DNA of 64,000 nucleotides, taken from positions 483,016 to 547,015 of the forward strand of contig VTPC01091272.1 in assembly GCA_011009095.1 (NCBI GenBank), in the 5' to 3' direction. The notes under the pieces were generated by a model. That model saw nothing but the letters and a program-made list of their open reading frames with translations, was not told the origin of the DNA and made no database searches. Position 1 is the stretch's first letter. Each line of letters opens with the position of its first letter. The position numbers and the translations under genes are program-made. Shown here piece after piece: positions 33,626 to 46,200 of the stretch. The DNA is from Ignelater luminosus (lineage: Eukaryota > Arthropoda > Insecta > Coleoptera > Elateridae).

Positions 33626-36600
33626 ACATATTGATAGACCAAGACTAAAACGCTCTCTAGACGTCAGTGGGGCCATTATGTTGCTTTTAAAGGTTTGATT
33701 CGTGATGACTGGTTAGCAGTGTTAACTAACACTTTAAGGGTCCTCCTATAGTAAGGGGATTTGAGATGTAACTGTCAAAAATTATTATTGGAGAAAAACA
33801 CAATTCTGCAACCTCTATTGGAAATTTAAAAAACTATAAGGGATAATGCACTGTTGCCACTAGCACCTCGTCAGAAACAAAAATATTGCAAATCTTTATC
33901 TATTTGGAGATTATAGCTAGCTCTGACAACGTTGGTTGTTGTTTTATTTTTCGTCGTTCTGATACATTTTGACGAAATCTATTTCCATCTCTTGGTAAAC
34001 TTCTATAGTATTAGAATGCCGCATTGTGAGTCAAGTGTGCATCGCAACAAATTTTTCAGAAATGAGCAGCTTTACATAACCGAACATGTATTTTAGAATC
34101 TCGCAAAATAAATTTGAAATGCATTGACCATTTATTAAAAAGAACGTGTTATAGTTTGATGGTTTGCAATTGCAGGGCCGCTCTCACACGTTAAACCAGT
34201 AAGGCAATTGTCGTATAAAATAGTTGGTTATTCATGAATCATGATCTAAGCGTCTGGTGTTCAAGCTGTAGCAGAGTAACTACATTTGAAAGACTGATAG
34301 CGCATTTGACTATATGTGTCACTTTTTTGCAACATGTATTGAAAGAACACACTATTAGTCTAATATCAGTTCATTGCAGGTATTATCTCGATCGTAATAT
34401 TCGGGAAAACGAAACTTCTTCCTTCACTTCACTTCTGAAGAAGATTCGTGTTCTCAGTGATTTCAAATTCACTTCTGGTTTGCAAAGCACTTGCAACTGT
34501 GTATTTTTAACTGTATGAGAAACAGTAAGTTACTAAAACTTATAACCAATACGTCATCTGAAGCAGAATAATCTTCAAACTGGTTACTTTAGATTTGACA
34601 ACAATGACGACGGTAGAAATTAAAAGTATTTTGATATGTTCTTGATTTCTTTTCCCTCAAACAACCACATTCTTTTTGAAAAGCGCAAGGTGGGATAAAC
34701 ATAGTCAAATTCTCAGATGTTGTTGGTCTTGTAAGTTGTAAACTGTAATGGCAATCATTTAGTTCAAGACTAAACAAAATTGCGTTGTTTTGTCTAAGAA
34801 AACATTTTGGCATTTGTTACAGTTTTTTAACATCACTTGGTATGACTTTGTTATGAATTTGCCACGAAATTCATTATATGTATAGTTGTGGTGGTAGCGT
34901 TGCACATACACAGCTACCTGTGACAGCCCGTGTTTGTAAACTTGAAAACCATAGCATGATCCATGTCTGAAAACAGCATGTAATAATATTTGATATGACA
35001 GGCTGTTTTTTGATTATGAACTGATTTGTGGTACGTTTTAAGCATTTCCAGTTGTACACATAAAAATGTTATCTTTAATTATTAATAATTAAGTAGATAC
35101 CCTGTAGAATAAATCTTGGTTAAACCTAGTTGGCTAGAGTAGATTTAAACAAAATTAACGGTTGGTTTAGTGAGAAAGAAACATCATAGTTAAAAATATT
35201 AAGAAACGTTGACCTTCTAAAAGTTGAACAGAACACGAGATTAGGTTGTTAAAGAAATTTCTATTCTGTGCGAATTAAATTGACAAATCAAAAAGGTCGC
35301 ATTAAATCAAAAACACATTGTTAATGGTTAGATTTATCTAACAAAATCTAGAAGTGGAATTATGTAAGGAATTAGTTGCTGTTGAAACACCAAATATTTA
35401 TCACTAAATCGTGTTTATCTTGATATTCTTTAGAAGAAAAATGAGTTTCATATGCCATTTAAAGACATTACAACAAGTTATAATATTCATCTCAACGTAT
35501 ATTTATGAGAGTTGGTTTGTAAACTGATTTTGGATTCCGCTCTTAAATTCCAGAAAGTAAAATTCATTAAACTGGCTCAGTTTTGAAATTTATGGCTGTA
35601 AGCAAATTTGACTTTGACTAACAGTTCAGTTTGTTCAAATCACAACCTGCAATGCAAGGTATCTTATTTTAAGAGATACCACTAAGCGACGCAATTGAGC
35701 GGCTAACGTTCTAGATTTACCCGCAGTTCTAATCCCCGGATCGACTGTTTTCACTAAGGTTTTCCTGGAGTTGTCTTAGTACTGAACACCGAAACAGAAA
35801 TATTTATTCACGAATTTGATTACTTCTTTTTCTAGCTGAATAGGAGTTTCTGGGTTCTTAAAAACAGTGCATTTGGCTTTTCTAACAAATTTATCTAAAA
35901 ACACAATTTCAACATTAATTGCACACGTAATTGAGTACTTAGTATATCATTACACTGATTTAAAGGCCCATAGTTATATCATTGTCCCAGGAAAGTATCT
36001 TAGGAATAAATGATTTTTGTAATTATAGATTTAAAGAATCCACACAAAATTGCAAACGCACAAGAAGTGTAATAGTAAGAATTGGAAGGGATAACTGTAA
36101 TTAATTATTAATTAAACTATAAAAATATAATGTAGGTTAACAAATCGCATGTTGTTATCACAGAATGTTATAAAAATGAGTTCCTGTATATCAAACCTGA
36201 AGATTGATAGATCTAGGAATTAAGTCGTTGCAGATATAATTAAGATACTTTTAGAAGAAGATAATTGGAAATTGGAAATAAAAAACAAATATGTAGCTTT
36301 ACAAAAAGTTATTTAAAGAGATGTTTGTTAGTCATTTGAATATTGTTTGAAGAAACTCATAACAAGATAAGACTATTTTAAATTTCATCATTGGATATTT
36401 CACGGTACTGCATATGTTATAATTATTACAGATCATTGATCCTTGAAATAAATTAATTTCAAGGTTGAGCAATTCATTTGAAACCAAAGTCTTGATTGTT
36501 ATCGTGTCATAAAAAGAATCTCGTTATTTATGTTTAATTAATTTTGTTTCTTTTTAATCGCTAAATCCAAAAATATTATTGGACATAAATTAAATTTGCC

Positions 36601-39440
36601 ATCTAAAAATTAAATGTAACAATAATTATATGCATTCAAATAAATGTAACTCGTGGAGATTGAAATTCTGTTCTTATGTACTTGTATTGTTGCTAAGTAT
36701 TACAAATAAATATGATTACGTAGTACACATTGAGCTTCAAAGGTAGGTTCTCACGCACTGTGTAATCAACGTGGATTATCAAAAGTGAGTTCTTGTAAAT
36801 TTAATTTTTTAAGAATTTCTTTTCATCAAATGTTTATGTTAAGATTTAACTCATTTAGTTATTTTGAAATAAAATACAAAAGCGATTGCCCTTTCTTTTT
36901 ATTTTCAATTTTAAAATTATAGTAAAAATTATAAAATCAAGTTTAATCAAGCAATCTTGTTACAAAATTGTTACTACAAAAACAGAATTAAATTACAAGA
37001 ATGAAAAGCATGTTAGAAAGATTTAATCAAACCGAACCGGTAGAAGCTAAAATAAGAATTTATACTGCATTTGAATGTAGGTCTGACTGTGTCTATCTCA
37101 ATTGTAAGCTGATATTTTGTACCGTTGTTTGGAGATTACAAACCCCCAACAGGGATGATTAGTCAAGTAGAGATGAAACATATGAACTAATAAGTCTGGA
37201 TGTAATTCAATTGAAAACACTCGTTTAAAATGCTAACGATCAAATTTGAATTTCTTTTATTCTATATTTTAATAAATAACGAATGCATTTTTCTTTTGGG
37301 CAAAAAAATTATAAAATTGAAAGAGGGATAACAAAAAGTTTGATTTGAATTTTAACAAAGAATTTATAAAACCTCAAGAATGTTAAGCGTGGGTGTAATG
37401 CGAAAGCGAAATTTCTGAACGTTTTAAAAGGTTATTTCTACAGTGAATAATTTGGAAATTTCAAGCTGAATACCTTTTTTCACATACTTCCGTTCATTAC
37501 TTGATCGAAAGATATAATGAAGTTAATTTTATAGAACTTTTCTAATAATGTTAGCGACCTCTTTTAGTACCTAACAAAACTTCGAAATTTTATTGTTATT
37601 TAAAAAAATTTTCAAATGCTCTCATGCATTCTAGGTATTACGCAAACAATTATTATAGTAAACTGAAATTGTTTAAAAGGAACTGTTATTAGCCATGAAC
37701 TTTTAAATTTGCAAAAATTAAAAATAAAGATTATAATGCAAACGCAGCATTCATTTAACCAAAAACGGAATAAAGAAGAGTTATTTACCAAAGTAAATAG
37801 TAATTATTTTCAAGCACTAGTAGTAACCTAAAATATGCTAAAAAAACTAACTCAGACTCATTAAAAACACAAACACTATGTAAACGTTAACGTTCGGCCG
37901 TCTAATTGCAATTCAAATGAAAAGAATTCTCCCAAAAAGGACGCCGTCGTTTTTCTTTTCTTTTTTCGCCCCAGAAAGTATTAGTTCTTTTTATTTTCTA
38001 AGTAAAATGTTATATTAAGGTCTGATGTGTAAGTGTACCAAAGCGACGTCAAGCAGTTCGATATCGTAGCCCCGTTTCTCTGCGATTTGTCCGGGAGGGT
38101 TCAAAGTCGACCCCAACCCCGCATGCTCTTTCGCATCAAATTTATTATCTCTTGTGATGAAAAGAAAACTGGTTTTTGTAAATATCGCATAAAACGCACA
38201 ATAAAATGTGTTTTTAGAGGCCATAACAGACTGTCGTAGTATTTTTCAATGCCTGTGTTTGCTGGAATTTTGAGCACTCTGTTGCTTTTGCTTTGTTACT
38301 ATTCCTTCATTAAAAATATTAATAACTATCGTTTTATTCTCGATTCACATGAAAATATTCAAATTATAGTGTGAAAATGCCATAAAGAATATAAAATCGG
38401 TGCTTGGTACAAGCAGCAGCGAAAACGTATTTTCTGAAAAAAAACCGCCCCGACTTGAAAAAAAGTGTCTGGTCTTGAAAGAACCTTTATAATCTATTTA
38501 TATTTCTGTCTTTTTTCATTGTAGATAACTGACTAACACAGTGACTACCAGGAATATAAGCAATAAAGCTTGTTTGGTCTTTTTCTTAAAGTAATTTGTT
38601 TCACCTATAGCAAATTTGCACTAACATAAACAACATTTTCTGGTAGAAAGCTTCTAGAAAGATTCTATTCCGGAATATTGCTTATTATAACATAAATAAT
38701 CTGAAGTAATACTGAAATAATTAATTTTAAATGAAAAATTGTAGCTTGCGAATATGAATAAATTGAATTTTACTTCCCTCTTCAGCCTTTTTGATCAATG
38801 CTTGTGTAGCCTGTTGCATAATATACCACCGCCCCCTAGCAAGCAAAAATGTTCCTAAAGAAGTCAGTGTAAAATAACTCAATGTATTAGTGTTGTTTGT
38901 AGCAAGATGTTCTTCTACATGGCCTTTAATAGCTTTTGTGTTTTATTATTTATAAGTCCTTTATGGTAATTCGAGTTTTTCTACTTAAGCTTTTGAAACA
39001 TTTAACAAACCAAATCATATATATTGGTAAGACAATTTTTGAACATAAGTTCACAAAAAATAATATTCGTCTTTTTTTAATTAATTAATATAACAGCTTT
39101 TTGAAGATTTGTGACTATTCTTGAGTACAACTTCATAATATTAAATTAAATGGAATGAAATCGTACGTTTTGAGCTTTGATCAAAATCTTCCTGAGCAAT
39201 TTAGGAATTAATCATTAACTTATCGATTACTGCTCTACTATATTGTTTGATGTTGTATAATTTTGTTGTTTTATGTTTCAGATTTGCTTTATCGATTAGT
39301 AAGATATTGTATTCCCCTAAGTATAGGATAGTTCTTGATATTTCTGAAAATATTAACACAGTTCTGTTAGATGAAGATTTACCTTGATGTCCATTACATT
39401 CAGATTGCATACTACAATTGGTTTTTGATAATTACCAGGT
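33626..39440. other. no gene recognised
   Basis: Nearly 6 kb of mostly AT-rich DNA. A GC-richer patch at 38020-38130 contains a 68-codon plus frame with no known similarity. A 33-bp dispersed repeat lies at 35462-35497. Nothing else was recognised. Confidence 0.45.
35462..35497 (+). repeat. 33-bp dispersed repeat, copy 2
   Basis: AGACATTACAACAAGTTATA followed by ATATTCATCTCAA, matching 28467-28501 with two differences. The flanks diverge quickly on both sides. Confidence 0.55.
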
Positions 39441-39447
39441 AGAAGTT

Positions 39448-41850
39448 GTCGTTTAGATGTGACTTTTACTCATGTAAGCTTTGAGAGACACCTAACAGAA
39501 GACCCTCTCATAAAAATAAGAAAAGAGATGATTAAATCCGTAGAAATTATACATCACTGATCACCATGCTTACTTCAGAATACAATAAGGCTCAACAGCC
39601 ATAATTTCAAGATTAAGAAAATACTGAAACAATCAGAACAACACCCAGGGCCAAACTAAGGCCATCAAACTTCGACTCTTATCAAGATAAAGACTATGGT
39701 GGTTTTTCTTAGAACTTTCCGCTTTACAGGCGTATTACGTGTAGCTACCAAACAATTCCCTAGAAAAGGGATTTCTTTAGGCAGCTGAAGTATGCAGTTT
39801 TTGTCTTGAAAGTGAAAACTACACTTTATGCTATGGTACTGACGGTAAACAAAAAAAACTGAAGAAGACAGAACAAAATATCTACATCTGCAAGATTTAC
39901 TCTTGGTAATATTGAGTCTGATTGGGTGCTAGGATATAGTGATTCTATAGCAAAATGAAAGAACACCTGATTTAAATCTGAATCCTTTCTAAGAGTTACC
40001 ATTAGGCAACAAAACAAGTTAGTTCTAAACTTGACAATGTTAATTATTAATAGATGATTCTTTTCCTTTTTGGTCGCAGTTAGATGCAAGCATCGTGATT
40101 TGCGGCCACGGAATAGAGTTTTACTTGTAAAAGCGGCAATTATCGTAAAATGCATTGTTCATGACAGCAGTGTATTAATAAAATCGGTAAATGACACTTT
40201 TCAAATTCATACCTTCGTTTGCTGGACGCTGAGATGAAGTTTGATGGATTGTTCATGTCCCGGTGGTGGTGGAATCTGGTGACCTTTTGTTTTCCTGCCC
40301 TGTGTTGGTTTTCAGATAATGGTATCATCAAGATAGATAGAAAATCGTCGTTCAGATGTGATTTTCACTTGTGAGGAACATCTCACAGGAAACCTTTTTT
40401 GACAAGAATAAGACAGAAGGTAATTAAATCCGCAGAAATTATACCCTTTTGTTAGTCATTACAATTGGCAGAATTTCAGAAATCTGTCTGTTAAGATGTT
40501 ACTGTAACAATGAGGATGAAACCAACAAACACACTGTGACTATCGACCTTTGACACTTGTGTAATGGAAAAGACCATTTTAAGGACGTACTATGTGAAGC
40601 TGCCCAACAATTTCTTAGAGTTGGAATTTACATCTACAAGCTACATTCTTGTCAAGAATGCGGATATGCTTTAGCTAAAGTTGCTATAATGTAGGACATC
40701 TAGCTTGCTTGGGTTCAGAGTATAGTGACTCCATAGCAACGAGAAAGACCATCTAGTTTTATCTGAATCCTTTTCAAGAATTATTAGACAGTAGAACAAG
40801 TCAATCTTGAGTTTAACTTAATTTGTCAACACTTTTTTTCGGTTTAGGAAGAACCGGTGGTTATAGAAAATCCACCATTCTTCAGTAAGGAAGATTGGAC
40901 ATCACGGTGATGAACGGACATCGGCGACAAGGCCGCTTGACCAAAGACATGTTGTTAAAGATAGCGCTGCATTCTTCTTTGCCACAACAAAGATAAAAGA
41001 AGAATGAAAAATAAACTGGATAAACGGCAATTTTCAGAACTACAACATTGTAGCTGGACACCCATGCTTAGATTCCAAGATACAGTGACTTCATAACAAC
41101 GAGAAAGAACATAATATAAATCTAAATCCTTTTTAAGAATCATTAGGCTGCGGGAGGAGTCAGTCCTAAATTTGACTTGATTTGTCAGTGTTGATTTTTG
41201 GTTCAGAAAGAACCAGTGGTCGTTATGAGAAATTCACTTCTATTCCGCAAGGAAAGTCGGACAGCCACCAATGAACAACAGCGACAAAGTTTGCGGTGCA
41301 TTTGCATTGGTGGTTTCTGAAAGAATTGCAGCGCGGCGTAGAGTTTACAGAGGAGGCAATTGACCAAAGGCATGTGGAAAAATGTGTTTTTAGAGGTGTA
41401 CTGTACAGGTGTACTGTAACAAAGATAAAAGAAAAACAAAAAGCAAAACTGGTAAAAAACAGTTTTCAGAACCGCACCATCGCAGATGGACGCCAATGCC
41501 TAAATGTTAGAGTGACTCCATAGCAACGAGATGGAACATCTAATTTGAATATAAATCTTCTTAAAGTTAGTCCTAAAATTGATTTAATGTGTAAGGTTTA
41601 TTTTTGGTTTAGAAGAAACAGGTGGCTGTTATAAGAAATTCGCTACATTTCAGCAAGAAGAGTTGGATATTGCAGCGATGACTGGACGCATATACTATAC
41701 ATAGTACTTTGCGGCGCGGCGGCATAGGCTTTACAAAGAAGGTGGTAGCTCTCAGAAGCAGTTCATCTTGGGCATAAATAGTTGACCGAAGGCATGTTGT
41801 TGCAAAATGTGTTATTGAAGGCGGCCTGTATTTTTCTTTGTATTTTATTA
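39448..41850. repeat. array of diverged direct repeats
   Basis: Several anchor sequences recur in the same order and orientation. GTGACTCCATAGCAACGAGA-like stretches start near 39936, 40721, 41081 and 41510. AAGAACCxGTGG-like stretches lie at 40849, 41208 and 41613. TTGACCAAAGGCATGT-like stretches are at 40938, 41360 and 41781. A further anchor, GTCGTTxAGATGTGA, occurs at 39450 and 40345. Unit spacing is about 360-430 bp with one larger step of about 785-895 bp. Units differ by many substitutions and indels, so the array is old. Local GC is higher than the flanks. The longest frames (41296-41523 plus, 41203-41496 minus) have no known similarity. Confidence 0.7.
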
Positions 41851-41892
41851 ATAATAATTAATTCAACTTGAGTTGTTAACCTCAACATGTCC

Positions 41893-42049
41893 ATTAAATA
41901 TTAGATATTTTCTAGTAAATTAAGAGAAACTAATCGGTAAAGCCGTGATGCGGTTTATCGAGAATGTGGGTTCAAATTTTACGCGAGATCTAAAGTTCTC
42001 TATATGTAGTACACTATAATTAGTTTACTAGAAAATATTTAATATTTAA
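41893..42049. mobile_element. 157-bp inverted-repeat element with tRNA-like centre
   Basis: The ends are inverted repeats of about 28 bp: ATTAAATATTAGATATTTTC on the left, ATTAAATATTAAATATTTTC on the reverse strand of the right, and both continue TAGTAAA. A second inverted pair, AGAGAAAC at 41923 and GTTCTCT at 41994, sits inside. The centre contains GTGGGTTCAAATTTT at 41966-41980, a good pol III B box, downstream of a weaker A-box-like stretch. It could be a small MITE that captured tRNA-like sequence, or a SINE remnant inside a foldback. Confidence 0.55.
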
Positions 42050-42245
42050 TTGTATTTTATTATTTTTTTCAAGTCTGCTGAAAGGTACTTTTCACTTGGT
42101 ATAGTTATAGAATTGTCCACGAAAAAAGAGGTCGATAAAAACTGAATATATCAAGCAAATAAAGAACAAACACAACTTTATTTTATTATTAGCAAACAAA
42201 TCAAAAACAGAATATAATAAAAGGAACTAAGTTTGGAAAAAAGCC

Positions 42246-43221
42246 CTAACTTTTCTTCTGATACCTCGCACCAATGCTTGTTACATCGTCATTGGTCATC
42301 GTATCACACGTTGCATCCCACATTCGTATAAAATTTCTTTCGTTTGTCGCGATCCTTTGCCTTCTTCAATTTGCATTTGACAATTGCCCAAAATCTTTCA
42401 ATTGGACGCAATCCCGGACAATTTAAAGGATTGTCAGTTTTGGGTACAACTTCTATATTATTGCTTGAATACCAACCCAGAGTGGTTCTAGCATAATGGG
42501 CCATCGCTAAGTCAGGCCAAAATATTACCGAATCTTTGTGACTTTGAATTAAGGCAAGAAACGTTTTTCCAAGCACTCTTGTATATACATCTCCTAATTA
42601 AGTGTGCCAGAGGTAATAAAGGTTTTGCTTTTCAGGCCGCAAGAGCAAATTGGTTGCCATACAAGAAGTTTCTTAGCGAACTTATCTACTTTAATGGTTT
42701 TAGATTTATCACTAACATCGCCTCGTTTATATGCAACATAAAATTGTTGACCTGGTAGCTATTTAAAATCGGCCTTCACGTATGTTTCATCGCCTATTAC
42801 AATACAGTCAGTTTTCGTTAAGAAATTCACATATAATTTACGTGCACGCGTTTCACAAAATTGTTCTTTACTGAAATGGCGATTTGGATCTGCAGACACT
42901 TTGTAAGATCGTTATCCTTCATTGTGCTTGATCTTCTGTGCATAGGATTTGGATACATCAAATTTTCTTGCAACATCACGGACAGAAAAGCTTGGATTTT
43001 TTTTAAAACTTTTTGATAATTTTTTTTGGCTTTGTTTTATCCACTGGACCCAAACCTTTGTTTCTTGCAACTGACAATGTTAATTTGTAATTCGCCAGAA
43101 CCTTTTGAACCGTTGATTTTGCAATTCCTAAAGATTTTGCTAACTTTGATCCCGACATATTGTTATTTTGGTTGTAAGTGTATACTATTTTTTTCCGTAT
43201 TTCAACTTGTCTTGATGACAT
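42246..43221 (-). pseudogene. Tc1/mariner-superfamily transposase, DD37E spacing, decayed
   Basis: Starts at 43221 with MSSRQVEIRKKIVYTYNQNN, then a helix-turn-helix MSGSKLAKSLGIAKSTVQKV. A second DNA-binding segment reads SFSVRDVARKFDVSKSYAQK. The first catalytic D is in IGDETYVKADF, the second in VIFWPDLAMAHYARTTLGWY (D of WPDLA), and the catalytic E in NCPGLRPIERFWAIVKCKLK. Counting by hand gives 37 residues between the last two acidic residues, hence DD37E. The C-terminus, with MTNDDVTSIGARYQKKS and a stop at 42246-42248, needs a frame change. Length, about 325 codons, is normal. Three in-frame stops and two frame changes show it is dead. Terminal inverted repeats were not found. Confidence 0.8.
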
Positions 43222-46200
43222 TTTAATAAATTGTTTTTGTAGAACAACAATTCAACTTTAGAAGAATTTACACTTCATATACAACACGCTGACAAGGTAA
43301 CACTTGATCATTTTTTGTTTTAACAGAGTTTCGCCACAGCAAACACGACCACTTTTTTCGTGGACAATCCTTAAATGCGATGAATTTTTTGTTACCCTTG
43401 CTATTGCCCTGTGATCCTAGCTTTAATCGAAGCTTTGTTTTCTTCTTAGACTTTGGCTGCATATGTATGCGAAAGAGAAAAGAGGCCTGGAGGATGCTGG
43501 TTTGTTTGGTTTGTCGTATGATGGTCAGTAGCATACGAGGAGTCTTGTTCACGATGGAAAAGCAAGTTTTCGGTGTTTGTAATAAGAATAGCTTTAGTTT
43601 AGGTATAGTGGTAGGAATTCTTTAGATACGAGAATGTTCTGCTTGTTGGCGGTTCAGACAGAGTGCCTACCACAGACGAGCTTTTCTTTATATCAGAGTT
43701 GGTAAACAGCATATGGTAGAGCTTGGTGATAAAGATCATATACCTGTATAATCAACTGTACGGCAAACAAAGAACCCGTATGTGTGTAGAATAAGGAAAA
43801 CCTAGAAAGCCTACTTTGAATCTGCAGACTAATGCGCTGTGCCGCTGAACTAAGCTCAAACAGTGCCTCAGCTTGTCGTTCCAGCTGAACGTGGGGATAA
43901 AAATGATGCCAAAATATGCAACGGAAGGGCACAGCTGGAGGTGTGAATCCCGAAGTTACAGAAGGATGTCTCCGGATTCAAGAATCAATTGGTAATGGTG
44001 GACTGAATTAATAGGCCAAAAAAGGTTGTGACAGTGGAACGTACAGTCACAGTGAACATAATGAAGTAGAGCTATCTGACGGAAAATATCTTCTAGTTGC
44101 AATTATATCCTAGGTCTACATCCATCATAAATAATTATGGAGAAAGGGCCTACTTGTATCTGAAAATTTTGTCCAGTGGTGTAGAACTCTAGTATAACTA
44201 TACAATAAGAACGGTCTTCGTTCAAAACTAACATTATCGAAAACTTTTGTTCACAGTTGTTTGACTACTTAATGGATGCTGAAACCCAACGGAAATTACT
44301 GAAAACTAAATTAATTTCTTGCTTCATCCGAAACTTTTCTGTTCCACCCTTTACTGCGGTTACATGAATATAAAAATGAACCAGTATCTAGATGACACTT
44401 TGAATAGCTCTATCAGCTCATTTTATTATAAAGCATAATACACAATACGGAATACACAAGTACTACAACCGCTGACCCTTTTCGAATAACTCTATGAATA
44501 TTGGTGATCTCAATACAGTATTTTATGTTTCAAATGCCAAGATATCTGCGAAGTATTCAAGATCAAATTAATTTATTTCATTCGCATTTCTCGCTGTTTT
44601 AATTTATTTATTATTGATTGATTTGTAAATTTGTAAACAAAGGATGAAATCAAAATAGAGGGATAACTGTCTGGATTTACTCTTCCCTTAAAACTTCTTA
44701 ATCTAGTTTGCCAACATACATTTAGATTTATATGTAGATAGCACGTCAGAATTTATACTGAATATTAAGTCCTTTTAAGCAATAACCTTAACTATACTAA
44801 ATACGATCCTGCTTTAATCATTAATGCAAGCAGTTTACTTTTAGCCTTTTAGACAATTAAATTTACCGATGTAATAAAATAACAAAAAATTATTTTATTG
44901 AAATTTTTCAGACTTAAGAGATTAGCAAATTTACTTTTCTCTGACAAAAAATTATTTAATTAATTTCACTTTAAAAGGCTTTTCCCTAGTTTCATGATAA
45001 TAGAGCAAGTAGAAAATTCATAAAAGAGACCTCATAGATGGTTTTATGATGAGGAAAATAAGAAACGTTGAAGTATACTACAACTTCACAATCCCCTCGT
45101 AAAGTTATACTCGTGTGCGCAATGACGATTTTAGGGATGCCGAGGGCAAGAACCCAAATACCTCGTCTAATACTGTCGTTCACCCTCTACATCGCAGCTG
45201 CCAGAATATTCTTGAAAACATATAAATTTTGTTCGATTATAATATCGGAACTTGCATTTTCTTTAAATTTACTTTCCATGAATATTTAGGCCAAGTTTTT
45301 TTTGGAAAGTTTCTCCGCGAAACGGTTCTTTTAAGGTACACAATTTTCAAAATTCTCAGGAAATATGCTCAAGGCTCATTCATAATAAATGAGATAAAAT
45401 CTGAAAAAGGACTAGAATGGAAATTAAGTGTGTACTTTAATATAAATTTATAAATATATTTAACTTTGACAGTTGATTTAGCTTTCAGGTTTTTTCGTTA
45501 AATCTGTTTTTCAGCCGTCAAGCCAAGAAGTTTCTTATAGAATCAATAAATAATTCGATTTTCATCGTTTATCTAAATTACGAACTGACAGTTGCAAAGA
45601 AATGATGGATACATAATGTTACACTAGTGGACTGCAAAAAAAATAAAATCTTTCAAGGTATAAGCAATTATTTTTTTATAAAAAAATAATTTTTGTGTTG
45701 TAAACAAACATCATTTTTAACTCCTGTTGCGCTAGGTTATACATAATAAACTTCGTTTTAGTTGCAAAGTTTTGTTAAACTTCAACTTTACATTTTAAAT
45801 GGTTTTATTACGTTTCGTTGTGCAGAGAACTCGCGAAGTTTTTGATAACAAAGTACACTTTTAAATAAACCATTATACCGACAATATTATTTTGCAGTTC
45901 GCGTGCATTTACATGTACTTAAATCTGTAATATATGCCACGTTAAACTTGCAGTTTCTTTGTTACATAAATGATAAATAAATTTAATGTAATTATCTACG
46001 TATCTACTACATGAAAACGAGGTAGATGGGGTTCTCATACGGTATATAAATATGCAAATGGAAACACAACTTGTTATATTCGGCTTTTCGTCTTTTTTTG
46101 TAAAAGAGAAAAAACAGAAATAAAATTATGACTAAAACACGGATTTACATGCACTGGAAAGCGTTTCTGGTTAAGTTTTATCCGTTAAGAAATCAACGTC

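Noticed and set aside
43268-43552. 94-codon minus frame upstream of the DD37E transposase as a second element gene
   Set aside because: No similarity recognised, and elements of this superfamily carry a single gene; it is most likely a chance lysine-rich frame.
43780-43880. tRNA-like A box on the minus strand
   Set aside because: TAGTTCAGCGG fits an A box but no B box or cloverleaf could be found at the right distance.
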